A stretch of DNA of 64,000 bases, from contig JAFGDP010000113.1 of NCBI GenBank assembly GCA_016932075.1, positions 1-64,000 of the forward strand, read 5' to 3'. The position numbers were made by a program, and so were the translations under genes. This document shows positions 42,694 through 50,361 of the stretch, piece by piece. Each line of letters opens with the position of its first letter. The stretch's first letter is position 1. Under the pieces are notes generated by a model, which made no database searches, was not told the origin of the DNA, and saw only the letters and a list, made by a program, of their open reading frames with translations. This DNA is from Chitinispirillaceae bacterium (lineage in GTDB: Bacteria > Fibrobacterota > Chitinivibrionia > Chitinivibrionales > Chitinispirillaceae).

Positions 42694-43372
42694 ATTTCTT
42701 CAACTTGACAATAATTTAATTATGGTAAGTCTGGCAATTGGATTTCATAACGGGCAAATTTTTAAAAAAACCACACAAAGCATTAAATATCATAACATTA
42801 CATACGTATTCTTAAAAGCAAGTTTTCTATAACGATGACAATCAATGGTTTATCAACAAGCTTTCAACGGGTTGTCAACATTAACTTATCAACATCATTT
42901 TTCTTCTTACAACGAGCAAACAATATAATATTCTTGGCAGAAATGTCAAAGATTTTTTTCATAAAATTTGAACTTGTTGAAAATGCTCGAAAAATCAGGC
43001 CAAATGTTATTGGCATTTACAAACCAGATTCGGTCATCCGCTGCCGCTCCACGGAATCGCAGGCACAACAATTCTCCTGTTGTCAACAACCTGGTCGGTG
43101 GTGTTGTGGAATTTCGTGTGGCATGATCCACGGAAAAACGTTCTTTGCTTGATTCCGGCAATAATTGAATGTACCTCTCTCAATAAAATCATCCGGGAAA
43201 AATGCCATGATTAAAAATGGGCTCCATAAAAATGGCGCTGGTTTTTTTTATCCATGCATCTGCGTGTCTCAGCTCATTACAATCCAAGCTGTTAGGAATA
43301 ATTAAAGATTTTTTTAAATAGTGCCGAAGAAAAAAATGTAGCTCAGGGGACTTTCACCATCAAGGAGGAATT
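42686..43372. other. Probable replication origin (oriC)
   Basis: A 679-bp gene-free stretch upstream of dnaA. Candidate DnaA boxes, all in the same orientation, are TTATCCACA (42686-42694, consensus), TTATCAACA (42850-42858), TTGTCAACA (42872-42880), TTATCAACA (42886-42894) and TTGTCAACA (43080-43088). Three of them lie within 45 bp. Beside this cluster, 42751-42835 is strongly AT-rich and could be the unwinding element. A second AT-rich patch lies at 43295-43322. The ORFs overlapping here (42835-43152 and 42946-43161) have no protein character. Confidence 0.8.
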
Positions 43373-44098
43373 ATGCAACTGCAGCCTGCCGCCTCGCCGT
43401 TTCTTGCCGATCCACGCCTCGCAGGATCGACCCATGACCATGCAATGCTATCGCTTCCAAATGGCACCAGAAATGGTATGCGTTCAGGCGTGCCTGCACC
43501 GGTCGCTCTTAATGCTTCGGTTCAAACAGAATACCTCAATATTGAGAAATATTCTCTGGAATTCACTTCCAAAGACGGCGACAAGGTTTCATTCAGCATG
43601 GAAAGTGTTCAGTACCAGAAAGCGCTTTTAGAAGTGCAGGCTTCCGGATCATCTGAAGATATGCAAAAAATTGCTGATTTTATTGCAAAGGAGTATGCTG
43701 ATTTCCGTGACAAGATACTTGAGGAATTCCTCAAGCGTATAAGCGGCAAGGCTGAAGAAACCCCTGAAACTGAGAAAAAATCAACCCTGCATATCCCTGA
43801 ATATTGGAATGCGGAAAACACTTCGCAGAGGATAGTGGATTTTGCCCTGCAATTCTTCGGTGCGTTCGAAGGTTCCGGTGAAGAATTTCTTGCCATCATC
43901 AAAGGTGCTATTGATAAAGGTTTTAATGAAGCCAGAGACATGCTTGGCGAGCTTCCGGAACCGGTATCAGAGCTCATCAATGATACCTATGATCTGGTAA
44001 TGCAGAAGCTGGATCTGTGGGCGCAGGAAAAAGGGATCAGCACCCAGGAGGAAAACAATCAAAATCCCAATCCAGAAGCCATTGAAGTCCTAGTGTAA
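43373..44098 (+). CDS. DUF5610-like protein
   Basis: 241 residues. An N-terminal disordered part is followed by NIEKYSLEFTSKDGDKVSFS (a beta hairpin found in proteins of this group) and a helical C-terminal half with the pattern NTSQRIVDFALQFFGAFEGS, then GAIDKGFNEARDMLGEL and INDTYDLVMQKLDLWA, which I recognise as DUF5610. AAGGAGGAATT precedes the ATG, a very strong ribosome binding site. There is no signal peptide. These proteins occur in flagellated bacteria but have no assigned role. It is the first gene to the right of the origin. Confidence 0.78.
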   Translation: MQLQPAASPFLADPRLAGSTHDHAMLSLPNGTRNGMRSGVPAPVALNASVQTEYLNIEKYSLEFTSKDGDKVSFSMESVQYQKALLEVQASGSSEDMQKIADFIAKEYADFRDKILEEFLKRISGKAEETPETEKKSTLHIPEYWNAENTSQRIVDFALQFFGAFEGSGEEFLAIIKGAIDKGFNEARDMLGELPEPVSELINDTYDLVMQKLDLWAQEKGISTQEENNQNPNPEAIEVLV

Positions 44099-44106
44099 TT
44101 ACCTAT

Positions 44107-45138
44107 TCAGGGTGTAGTGATCTTTTTACTGAAGGTGTACCCTGCCCAGAAACGATGAATAAGTGACAGCGCCCGGGAATCATCTCTTTCGAAACGCGTG
44201 GCGTTGAGACTAGCGCCCATTTCATATCCTCCCCAGTAGGGATATACTTTCGAGGGCCTGAGTTCGAGACCGGTATGAAGGGTTGATCCGTTGTCGCGAA
44301 AATTTCGAGAGTCTCTGCTGAATCCTAGTATAAAGCCCGCTATCGAACGGAACCGAAGCGACGCCGTTCCTTTTATCACTTCATAAGCATAATTATCATC
44401 TCGGCCGGAGGGAAGATAAAAACCATTCTTAAGCGAGAAACCATATTCCAGAGATCCTCGCACTAAACCATCACTCACCTCCAACAACATGCCCGTCTTA
44501 ACACCATGATCCCACCACGCATCTATCTGGTAATGGCATACCGAGAGTGTGGTTAATGAAAATTGGACGGTCGAGAAAAGGCTGGGGGAAAGTAATCCGA
44601 TTCCCATGCCCCAAATGAAGTAATACCTGGGTATGGTGCTGGTGGCGTGGGGTAGAATGCTTTCAGTTCCGGTAACGCCAAGAATTCCAATGGTTCCTCC
44701 AAAGGGAGGTGAGTAGCTGATCGCAGCCTCGAGGCTGGGCCTGCTGAAATTGAAGTTGCTGCTGAAGTGCCCTCCGGACTGGTCCCCGGTAAACGATCGT
44801 GTTTCCCTTGTACTTGCACCGGTAAGACCGATACCGGCTGTGGTAGAGTCGTAGATAGGGAAAAGCACCCGCACAGAGGAGATGCTGTATTTTCCGCCGA
44901 GAAGTCCGGTGTTGGAGGTGAACACCGAGGTCGCCCGAGCAGCAGACATCCGTGCAGGACTGGCCCACCATGCGCCGTTCTGTTCAAGAGTTTCAAGATA
45001 GACCGTTCGCTGAAAAAAGTAATAGATACTGTCCATTGTTGGGGCTGTTGACGATGCATGCACATGAACGATCTGAAGCAGTAGCATACAGAGTATATTG
45101 CCGCACAGGTACCTCGTGATCGCGAGATGGTTTTTCAT
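44107..45138 (-). CDS. Probable outer-membrane beta-barrel protein next to an MCE gene
   Basis: A 343-residue protein with a signal peptide (ending near VHASS) and then alternating strand-like sequence rich in Gly, Ser and aromatics (GKYSISSVRVLFPIYDSTT, SFTGDQSGGHFSSNFNFS, ASLRFRSIAGFILGFS), ending in WAGYTFSKKITTP. I do not recognise a family. Its start is only 2 bp after the stop of the MCE gene upstream, so it is co-transcribed and probably co-translated with it. An outer-membrane partner for the MCE lipid-transfer protein is a reasonable inference. Confidence 0.62.
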   Translation of the reverse strand: MKNHLAITRYLCGNILCMLLLQIVHVHASSTAPTMDSIYYFFQRTVYLETLEQNGAWWASPARMSAARATSVFTSNTGLLGGKYSISSVRVLFPIYDSTTAGIGLTGASTRETRSFTGDQSGGHFSSNFNFSRPSLEAAISYSPPFGGTIGILGVTGTESILPHATSTIPRYYFIWGMGIGLLSPSLFSTVQFSLTTLSVCHYQIDAWWDHGVKTGMLLEVSDGLVRGSLEYGFSLKNGFYLPSGRDDNYAYEVIKGTASLRFRSIAGFILGFSRDSRNFRDNGSTLHTGLELRPSKVYPYWGGYEMGASLNATRFERDDSRALSLIHRFWAGYTFSKKITTP

Positions 45139-45140
45139 TA

Positions 45141-46031
45141 CTAACGCAGCTTGATAGGAAGTTTCAGGCCTTGTTTCCTGAGTTCCTTAATTCCTGATCG
45201 AATCGAAGACAGGCCGCTACGCAGGTTCTGTAATTCCTTATAGAGCGAAAGGGTGTCTGTCATATTAATCCGCTCTAAAAAGGCGATTGATGAGACAGCT
45301 AATGAGTCGGTTTTAGAAAGCAGCAACTCTGTTTTTACGAAAAGGGTCTCAACCGCGGTTACTGTTTCCGGTACGGTTGAAGAAAGTGATTCGGAAAACC
45401 GGGCGGTTTTTTTTAGGAATGCGGACAGCGTGTCAATGTTTCCGTCCAGGATCCGGTTGGTTTTTTTCAGACCGCTGGAAAGCGCAAGGGCTGCTTTATC
45501 CAGCTGGTCCATGACGTGCGTAAACCTGATAATAAACGATTTTTTATCTGGAGCGCCTTGTTTGAGCACGATTACCAAGGCAGCAACAGAATCGACCAAG
45601 GCGTCAAGATCGCGGATACGGGAAATCGCCTCGGTAGGTCCCATGAGGAAAACCCCTTGGAGGAGCTCCCTTTTATGAACAGGAGGCTCCTCCTTTTTTC
45701 CTGGATAGATAGAGATATACCTGTCACCCATAATTCCCTTGTCTTCGGCAAAAACCTTATAGCCGCGATATAGTTCAAGCGCTCTATCGGTTTCGATTTT
45801 TACATAGGTCTTGTTGTTTTTCCATGAAATGGACCTGACTATCCCGACATCAATACCCCTTACTTTAACGGGATCCTCAATTTGTAAAAAGCTGAGAGTA
45901 TTGACATCTTCGAACACTATGGTCCGGTGGTGTACTGGCCTGAAAAAAGAGATTGAGAGATAAACAGCTGGGACCAGCAGGAAGATAAAAAGAAAAAAGA
46001 TTACCGCATATCCGAGATTACGGTCGCTCAT
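45141..46031 (-). CDS. MCE/MlaD-family protein
   Basis: About 296 residues. One N-terminal membrane anchor (NLGYAVIFFLFIFLLVPAVY) is followed by the MCE domain: VFEDVNTLSFLQIEDPVKVR, GIDVGIVRSI and GDRYISIYPG. The second half is a long helical region (residues about 120-285) of the kind that forms coiled-coil tunnels in MCE proteins. MCE proteins move lipids between inner and outer membranes as part of an ABC system; the permease and ATPase genes are not here. The ATG at 46031 (MSDRNLGY) is preferred; an upstream start would add 12 residues. Confidence 0.88.
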   Translation of the reverse strand: MSDRNLGYAVIFFLFIFLLVPAVYLSISFFRPVHHRTIVFEDVNTLSFLQIEDPVKVRGIDVGIVRSISWKNNKTYVKIETDRALELYRGYKVFAEDKGIMGDRYISIYPGKKEEPPVHKRELLQGVFLMGPTEAISRIRDLDALVDSVAALVIVLKQGAPDKKSFIIRFTHVMDQLDKAALALSSGLKKTNRILDGNIDTLSAFLKKTARFSESLSSTVPETVTAVETLFVKTELLLSKTDSLAVSSIAFLERINMTDTLSLYKELQNLRSGLSSIRSGIKELRKQGLKLPIKLR

Positions 46032-46203
46032 ATAGAAAAGATAGGTGATCACCTGTAAGCAAAGCAAGGGAATGGGATACCGTTGCCTTGCTTATTAAAG
46101 CGATTAAAATTACTGTTTGTACGCTAAAATGAAGATTGTAATATTTTTAATATCAGCAGGTTATATGGTTTATATCCCATAAGAATGCTCAATAATAAAC
46201 AGA

Positions 46204-46231
46204 TCAAGTTTTTTAACGCAAAAACCGATAA
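46204..46231 (+). promoter_or_regulatory. Sigma28 (FliA)-like promoter for fliD
   Basis: TCAAGTTT (46204-46211), a 12-base spacer and ACCGATAA (46224-46231) resemble the FliA consensus TAAAGTTT-N11-GCCGATAA with one mismatch in each half. The fliD start codon is 50 bases downstream, and fliD is a class III flagellar gene under sigma28 in many bacteria. Confidence 0.6.
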
Positions 46232-46280
46232 CTATTAACAGGAACCCCTAGCAGCAACCATTCATGAAGAAAGGACAACA

Positions 46281-48242
46281 ATGTCTTTTCAGTTTTCACT
46301 CGAAAGTTTTTCCGGAGTCGATCTCAAGGCGCTTATTGAAGGTCTTGTCGATATAGAGAGAACCAAGGTCCTTCGCGTTGAAAAGGAACGGGCGGGATAC
46401 CAACTCAAGATTGATGCGTATGGCAAGCTGCGCTCTCTTCTTTACGACATAAAGCAAAAAGCGGCAGACCTTTCCAAGGTGACTTCTTTTGATCTGTTCA
46501 CTTCTACGTCGACCGATGAGAAAGCGGTCACCGTAAAGGGGGAAAGCGGGGCGGTAGACGGGAATTATGCCGTAAACGTTTTCCAGCTGGCGGCGAGTGA
46601 GAAAATGATCAGCGCCGATGGGCTTGTTACGAGCCAGACTGAGTCTCTTGCCAGTTTCGGTATCGGTATCGGTGATATCAGTGTCGGCGGGGTGACCATC
46701 ACGATTGATAGCGACGATACCATTCAGGATCTTCGCAGCAAGATCAACAACGCTACCGACACTGAGGGGAAAAAACTCGGCGTCACTGCTTCGGTGCTTA
46801 AAATCGCGGATGATAATTTCCGCATTGTGATATCGGCCAAGGAGACCGGCAGCACCGGCATAGAGTACCAGGATCTGACCGGAAGCACGTTGCAGGATCT
46901 TGGCCTGATTCTTGACGCAGCCGGAGACAAGGGAACGGTCACCCAGGAATTGCGCTCGGGGGGCGATATCATCTCCGCATTTGACGCTCTCGGTGTCGGT
47001 GAGACGATCGTCTATGAAGGAACCGACCATGACGGTCGGACGGTATCCAATACCTTTGTCAAGAGTGCCGGCAGTACGATCGATGACTTCATGGTGCAGG
47101 TGTCTGCAACGTTTCACGATACTGCCGAAGCAACAACCGATGCGGGAGGCGTTCTGGTCATAACCGATAAAATCGGCGGCGCTTCCCGGTTGACTATTAA
47201 CACAATGACTGTAGGGAGTGTTGATCATGACGTGGCCATTACCCGGGTAGGGGCCCAGGGGGCGGGCGTTCTTTCAACCGGCAAAAACGCCTACTTCAGC
47301 ATCGAAGGATTATTCATGCAGGAGAGCACCAATACGGTCAGTGAATTCGTCAATGGGACGACCTTTGAACTCAAGGGTCTGGCAGTGGATGAGGCGGTCA
47401 CCGTCGGGTTAACAAGAGATTTCGAAGGAATAAAAGACAAGTTCCAGGAGCTGATTGACGCGTATAACGCTCTGTCCGGTTACGCCAAGGATGCCACAAA
47501 GGCGGGAGATCCGGAAAATGAGGAAAGCGTGGATGGCGAACTGATGGGAGACATGACCGTTCGGACTATTGTAAACAAGGTCCGTGATGCATTCAGAATG
47601 CAGTACAACATGCTGGGAGGGGATTGTACGTCATTCTCATTGATCGGCCTCAAGAGCGACAGCAAGACCGGGGAACTGTCGATTGATGAGAAGAAGTTCA
47701 TGAAAGCTCTTGAAAACGATCTTGAAACCGTGCAACAGCTTTTTGTGACCACTGGAATCTCCGACCATTCCACCATCTCACTGGGAAGAAGCACCGACGA
47801 TACCAAACCGGGCCGGTATATTCTGGAGGAGGTTGATGCCACGCACCTTCGTATCAGAGAGGAAAATAGCACTACCTGGTATACGTCGGATGCACGGATG
47901 GGTGATGTGGTCATTTTTTCGGACGGACCGGCCAAAGGCCTTTCGATTTCAGCACCGCAGGGGATCATTAGCGTTTCAGCGGCATTCAATTTCCAGAAAG
48001 GCCTCGCAACGGTCATTGATGAGACCATAGCTAAATTGACTGATACGCAAGATGGTGTTGTTACACTCCGGCAGAACGCGCTGCAGAAGACCATAGCACG
48101 GGCGGACGACCGGATTGATACGCTCAATCAACGCACCGAACGCTATCGTGAACGGCTGGTCCGGCAGTTCTCGGACATGGAAACGGTATTAAGCGGGATA
48201 ATGCAGCAAAGTGGACGTATCACCAATATGTTTGGATACTAA
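46281..48242 (+). CDS. fliD: Flagellar filament cap protein FliD (HAP2)
   Basis: 653 residues. The N-terminal FSGVDLKALIEGLVDIERTK and the C-terminal coiled region (NALQKTIARADDRIDTLNQR, YRERLVRQFSDMETVLSGIM) are the conserved FliD_N and FliD_C ends that make up the D0-D1 domains. The variable middle includes SGVTITIDSDDTIQDLRSKI-type sequence, the hook-associated IN motif. FliD caps the growing filament and folds flagellin outside the cell. It leads the operon fliD-fliS-chaperone, from a sigma28-like promoter. Confidence 0.95.
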   Translation: MSFQFSLESFSGVDLKALIEGLVDIERTKVLRVEKERAGYQLKIDAYGKLRSLLYDIKQKAADLSKVTSFDLFTSTSTDEKAVTVKGESGAVDGNYAVNVFQLAASEKMISADGLVTSQTESLASFGIGIGDISVGGVTITIDSDDTIQDLRSKINNATDTEGKKLGVTASVLKIADDNFRIVISAKETGSTGIEYQDLTGSTLQDLGLILDAAGDKGTVTQELRSGGDIISAFDALGVGETIVYEGTDHDGRTVSNTFVKSAGSTIDDFMVQVSATFHDTAEATTDAGGVLVITDKIGGASRLTINTMTVGSVDHDVAITRVGAQGAGVLSTGKNAYFSIEGLFMQESTNTVSEFVNGTTFELKGLAVDEAVTVGLTRDFEGIKDKFQELIDAYNALSGYAKDATKAGDPENEESVDGELMGDMTVRTIVNKVRDAFRMQYNMLGGDCTSFSLIGLKSDSKTGELSIDEKKFMKALENDLETVQQLFVTTGISDHSTISLGRSTDDTKPGRYILEEVDATHLRIREENSTTWYTSDARMGDVVIFSDGPAKGLSISAPQGIISVSAAFNFQKGLATVIDETIAKLTDTQDGVVTLRQNALQKTIARADDRIDTLNQRTERYRERLVRQFSDMETVLSGIMQQSGRITNMFGY

Positions 48243-48254
48243 CAGGAGGCTTTA

Positions 48255-48680
48255 ATGAAGCAAGGGTACATGGCATATCGTAATGCGAACGTTGACACCG
48301 CAGACCAGGGCAAACTTATTCTTATCGCCTACGATGTTGCTATCAAGAACTGCAAGCTGGCCCTGGAAAAATTCGACAATTTCCAGTTCAGAAACGAACG
48401 GACCAAGCATATATTCAAAGTTCAGGATGCGATTACGGAACTGCTTTCCGCATTGCGCCTCGATGTGGGGGAGGTTGCGCATAACCTCTACCGCCTGTAT
48501 GATTATATGCTGCGTTCACTGGTGCAGGCCAGCGTGAAGAATGAAAAGAAAAAGATCGAAGAGGTGCTCCGGTATCTTGTCGATTTGCGTGAATCGTGGG
48601 ACGTGGCAATCAGGAAGGTCAAGAACGAGAGACCCGTACCATCAGGCATGGCGCCGGTATCGTCGGGATGGACACGATGA
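48255..48680 (+). CDS. fliS: Flagellin export chaperone FliS
   Basis: 141 residues, a typical four-helix FliS: YRNANVDTADQGKLILIAYD, then ALEKFDNFQFRNERTKHIFK and LRLDVGEVAHNLYRLYDYML. It binds flagellin in the cytoplasm and keeps it unfolded for export. GGAGG precedes the ATG, 12 bp after the fliD stop, and its stop overlaps the next start codon (ATGA), so translation is coupled. Confidence 0.95.
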   Translation: MKQGYMAYRNANVDTADQGKLILIAYDVAIKNCKLALEKFDNFQFRNERTKHIFKVQDAITELLSALRLDVGEVAHNLYRLYDYMLRSLVQASVKNEKKKIEEVLRYLVDLRESWDVAIRKVKNERPVPSGMAPVSSGWTR

Positions 48681-49057
48681 GCGCATCGCTGATAGCGGAA
48701 GTGAAAAAGCGGTTGTCCGCGATATGCGACCTCTATCACGCGATACGCGATATCACCGCTCAGGTAATGGCCGATTTTTCGATACAAGCACTTGACAACG
48801 CGGTCCAGCAGCGCTCGCTACTGCTGCTGCGCATCGATGATGAGCGCAGCGCGCTGCGGAAACTGCTGGATCCCCCCGCATGGAAGACGTATGACCGCTA
48901 CTGGGAAATACGGCGGCATATTGACGTCATTACACGACTTGACAAAGAAGCAATTACGCTGGTGTCCGCCCGTATGAATGAGGTACGAAAAGAACTATCC
49001 GCGCTCACCGCTTCCTCACGCGCGGCAGGAGCATATACCCGCTACAGCCGTTTCTGA
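48677..49057 (+). CDS. Probable flagellar chaperone (FliT/FlgN-like)
   Basis: About 126 residues, almost wholly helical (SLIAEVKKRLSAICDLYHAI, ALDNAVQQRSLLLLRIDDER and an RRHIDVITRLDKEAITLVSA stretch). Sequence similarity is too low to name the family, but position and form fit the FliT/FlgN export chaperones that commonly follow fliS. The ATG at 48677 overlaps the fliS stop; an alternative ATG at 48668 is possible. The 3' end overlaps the 3' end of the convergent hisS by 16 bp. Confidence 0.68.
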   Translation: MSASLIAEVKKRLSAICDLYHAIRDITAQVMADFSIQALDNAVQQRSLLLLRIDDERSALRKLLDPPAWKTYDRYWEIRRHIDVITRLDKEAITLVSARMNEVRKELSALTASSRAAGAYTRYSRF

Positions 49058-50346
49058 CCGACATTCACGAGCGGAGCCATTGCAGCGGCTATTTCAGATC
49101 GCGATATAAGGAACTCTTCGCCGCTCTTCATGTTTTTTATTTTAACCATGCCTGCCCTGCCTTCATCGCCTCCGGCAAAAAGCACATACGGCGCCCGGGC
49201 GCTGTTCGCTGCTTTCATTTGCTTGCCGACATTCGACTGTTTCAAGGCAAATTCGCAGGAAACGCCGTTATCGCGAAGATCACGGGCGAGCGTGATGATC
49301 TCGTGCCGGCCGATATCGCCCAGCGAGACGATATAGCAGGAACTTCTCGGAGGAGCATGCGGCAAAAGACCTTTTTCCATCAAGAGATCAGCGAGCACTA
49401 CGTCCCCGGCCGCAAAGCCGACAGCAGGTGTTGACGGGCCGCCATAGAGCTCCACGAGCCGATCGTACCGACCGCCCCCGGCAATTGCCCGCATTTCTTT
49501 ATGGGTGTCAAACAGTTCGAAAACCATTCCGGTGTAATAGGCCAGCCCGCGGACAATGCTGATATCGAAGAGCACATAGTCTGCAAATCCGTATTCACCC
49601 AGCAGAACGAACAGCTCCCGCAGCGCGGCGAGGGAAGGCAGATCAGAAGGTGAGTCAATGATGTCTTCGAGTGATGTCGCTTCAAACAGGCGGGCGATTC
49701 GGCTGCGCACGGTGGTATCAGGAATCGCGTTTGTCAGCTCGGCCGAATAGACTTCGCCGGGCAATTTTGATTTCTTGTCGAGAAGCCGGTAAAACGCGCT
49801 CCGCTGTGCCGTATCAAGCCCCGCGACGCATAGAAGTTCCTCAAGCAGTGTGCGGCTGGAAATGCGGACCTTGAAATCCTCATGGGAAAGACCAAGATCG
49901 CGCATTGTGTCAATTGCCGCGGCGATGAGTTCCGCGTCCGCGCTTACCCCTGCGATGCCTATAATGTCCATATTAAGCTGAAAAAATTCACGCAGCCTGC
50001 CCTTCTGCATTTTTTCATACCTGAAGAGTCTCGGGATCGAATACCAGCGAATCGGGTATTTGAGATGAGAACCTGCAGCAGCGACCATACGGCCGACGGT
50101 CGGGGTGATTTCGGGACGAAGCGCGAGTTCCCTGCCGGCTTTATCGGTGAAAACGTAGAGCTGGTTTTCGATTTCATCGCCGGATTTCTGCTTGTAGAGC
50201 TCAAGATGCTCAAACATCGGTCCTTCGCAGGGTTCAAACCCGTACCTCTGGCAGGTTCTTTCCCACGAAGAGAAAATATGGTTCTGAAGTGACAGCTGTT
50301 CAGGATAAAAATCGCGGGTGCCTTTCGGACCTCCCGGGACGGCCAT
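49042..50346 (-). CDS. hisS: Histidyl-tRNA synthetase
   Basis: A 434-residue class II synthetase charging tRNA-His. Motifs: GTRDFYPEQ at the start, LALRPEITPTVGRM, the motif 2 region LFRYEKMQKGRLREFFQLN, the histidine A motif RGLAYYTGMVFE and GGRYDRL; the C-terminal anticodon-binding domain ends the protein (SCEFALKQSNVGKQMKAANS). GAAAGGAAC precedes the ATG. It follows the UPF0182 gene by 15 bp on the same strand, so the two share a transcript. Confidence 0.96.
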   Translation of the reverse strand: MAVPGGPKGTRDFYPEQLSLQNHIFSSWERTCQRYGFEPCEGPMFEHLELYKQKSGDEIENQLYVFTDKAGRELALRPEITPTVGRMVAAAGSHLKYPIRWYSIPRLFRYEKMQKGRLREFFQLNMDIIGIAGVSADAELIAAAIDTMRDLGLSHEDFKVRISSRTLLEELLCVAGLDTAQRSAFYRLLDKKSKLPGEVYSAELTNAIPDTTVRSRIARLFEATSLEDIIDSPSDLPSLAALRELFVLLGEYGFADYVLFDISIVRGLAYYTGMVFELFDTHKEMRAIAGGGRYDRLVELYGGPSTPAVGFAAGDVVLADLLMEKGLLPHAPPRSSCYIVSLGDIGRHEIITLARDLRDNGVSCEFALKQSNVGKQMKAANSARAPYVLFAGGDEGRAGMVKIKNMKSGEEFLISRSEIAAAMAPLVNVGQKRL

Positions 50347-50361
50347 AGCGGTTCCTTTCAG

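Noticed and set aside
42835..43161. ORFs on both strands in the dnaA upstream region
   Set aside because: They overlap the DnaA-box cluster, have biased low-complexity content and no start signals.
43338..43372. Sequence resembling a tRNA D-arm (GTAGCTCAGGGG)
   Set aside because: No cloverleaf can be drawn around it; it is the leader of the DUF5610 gene with a strong ribosome binding site.
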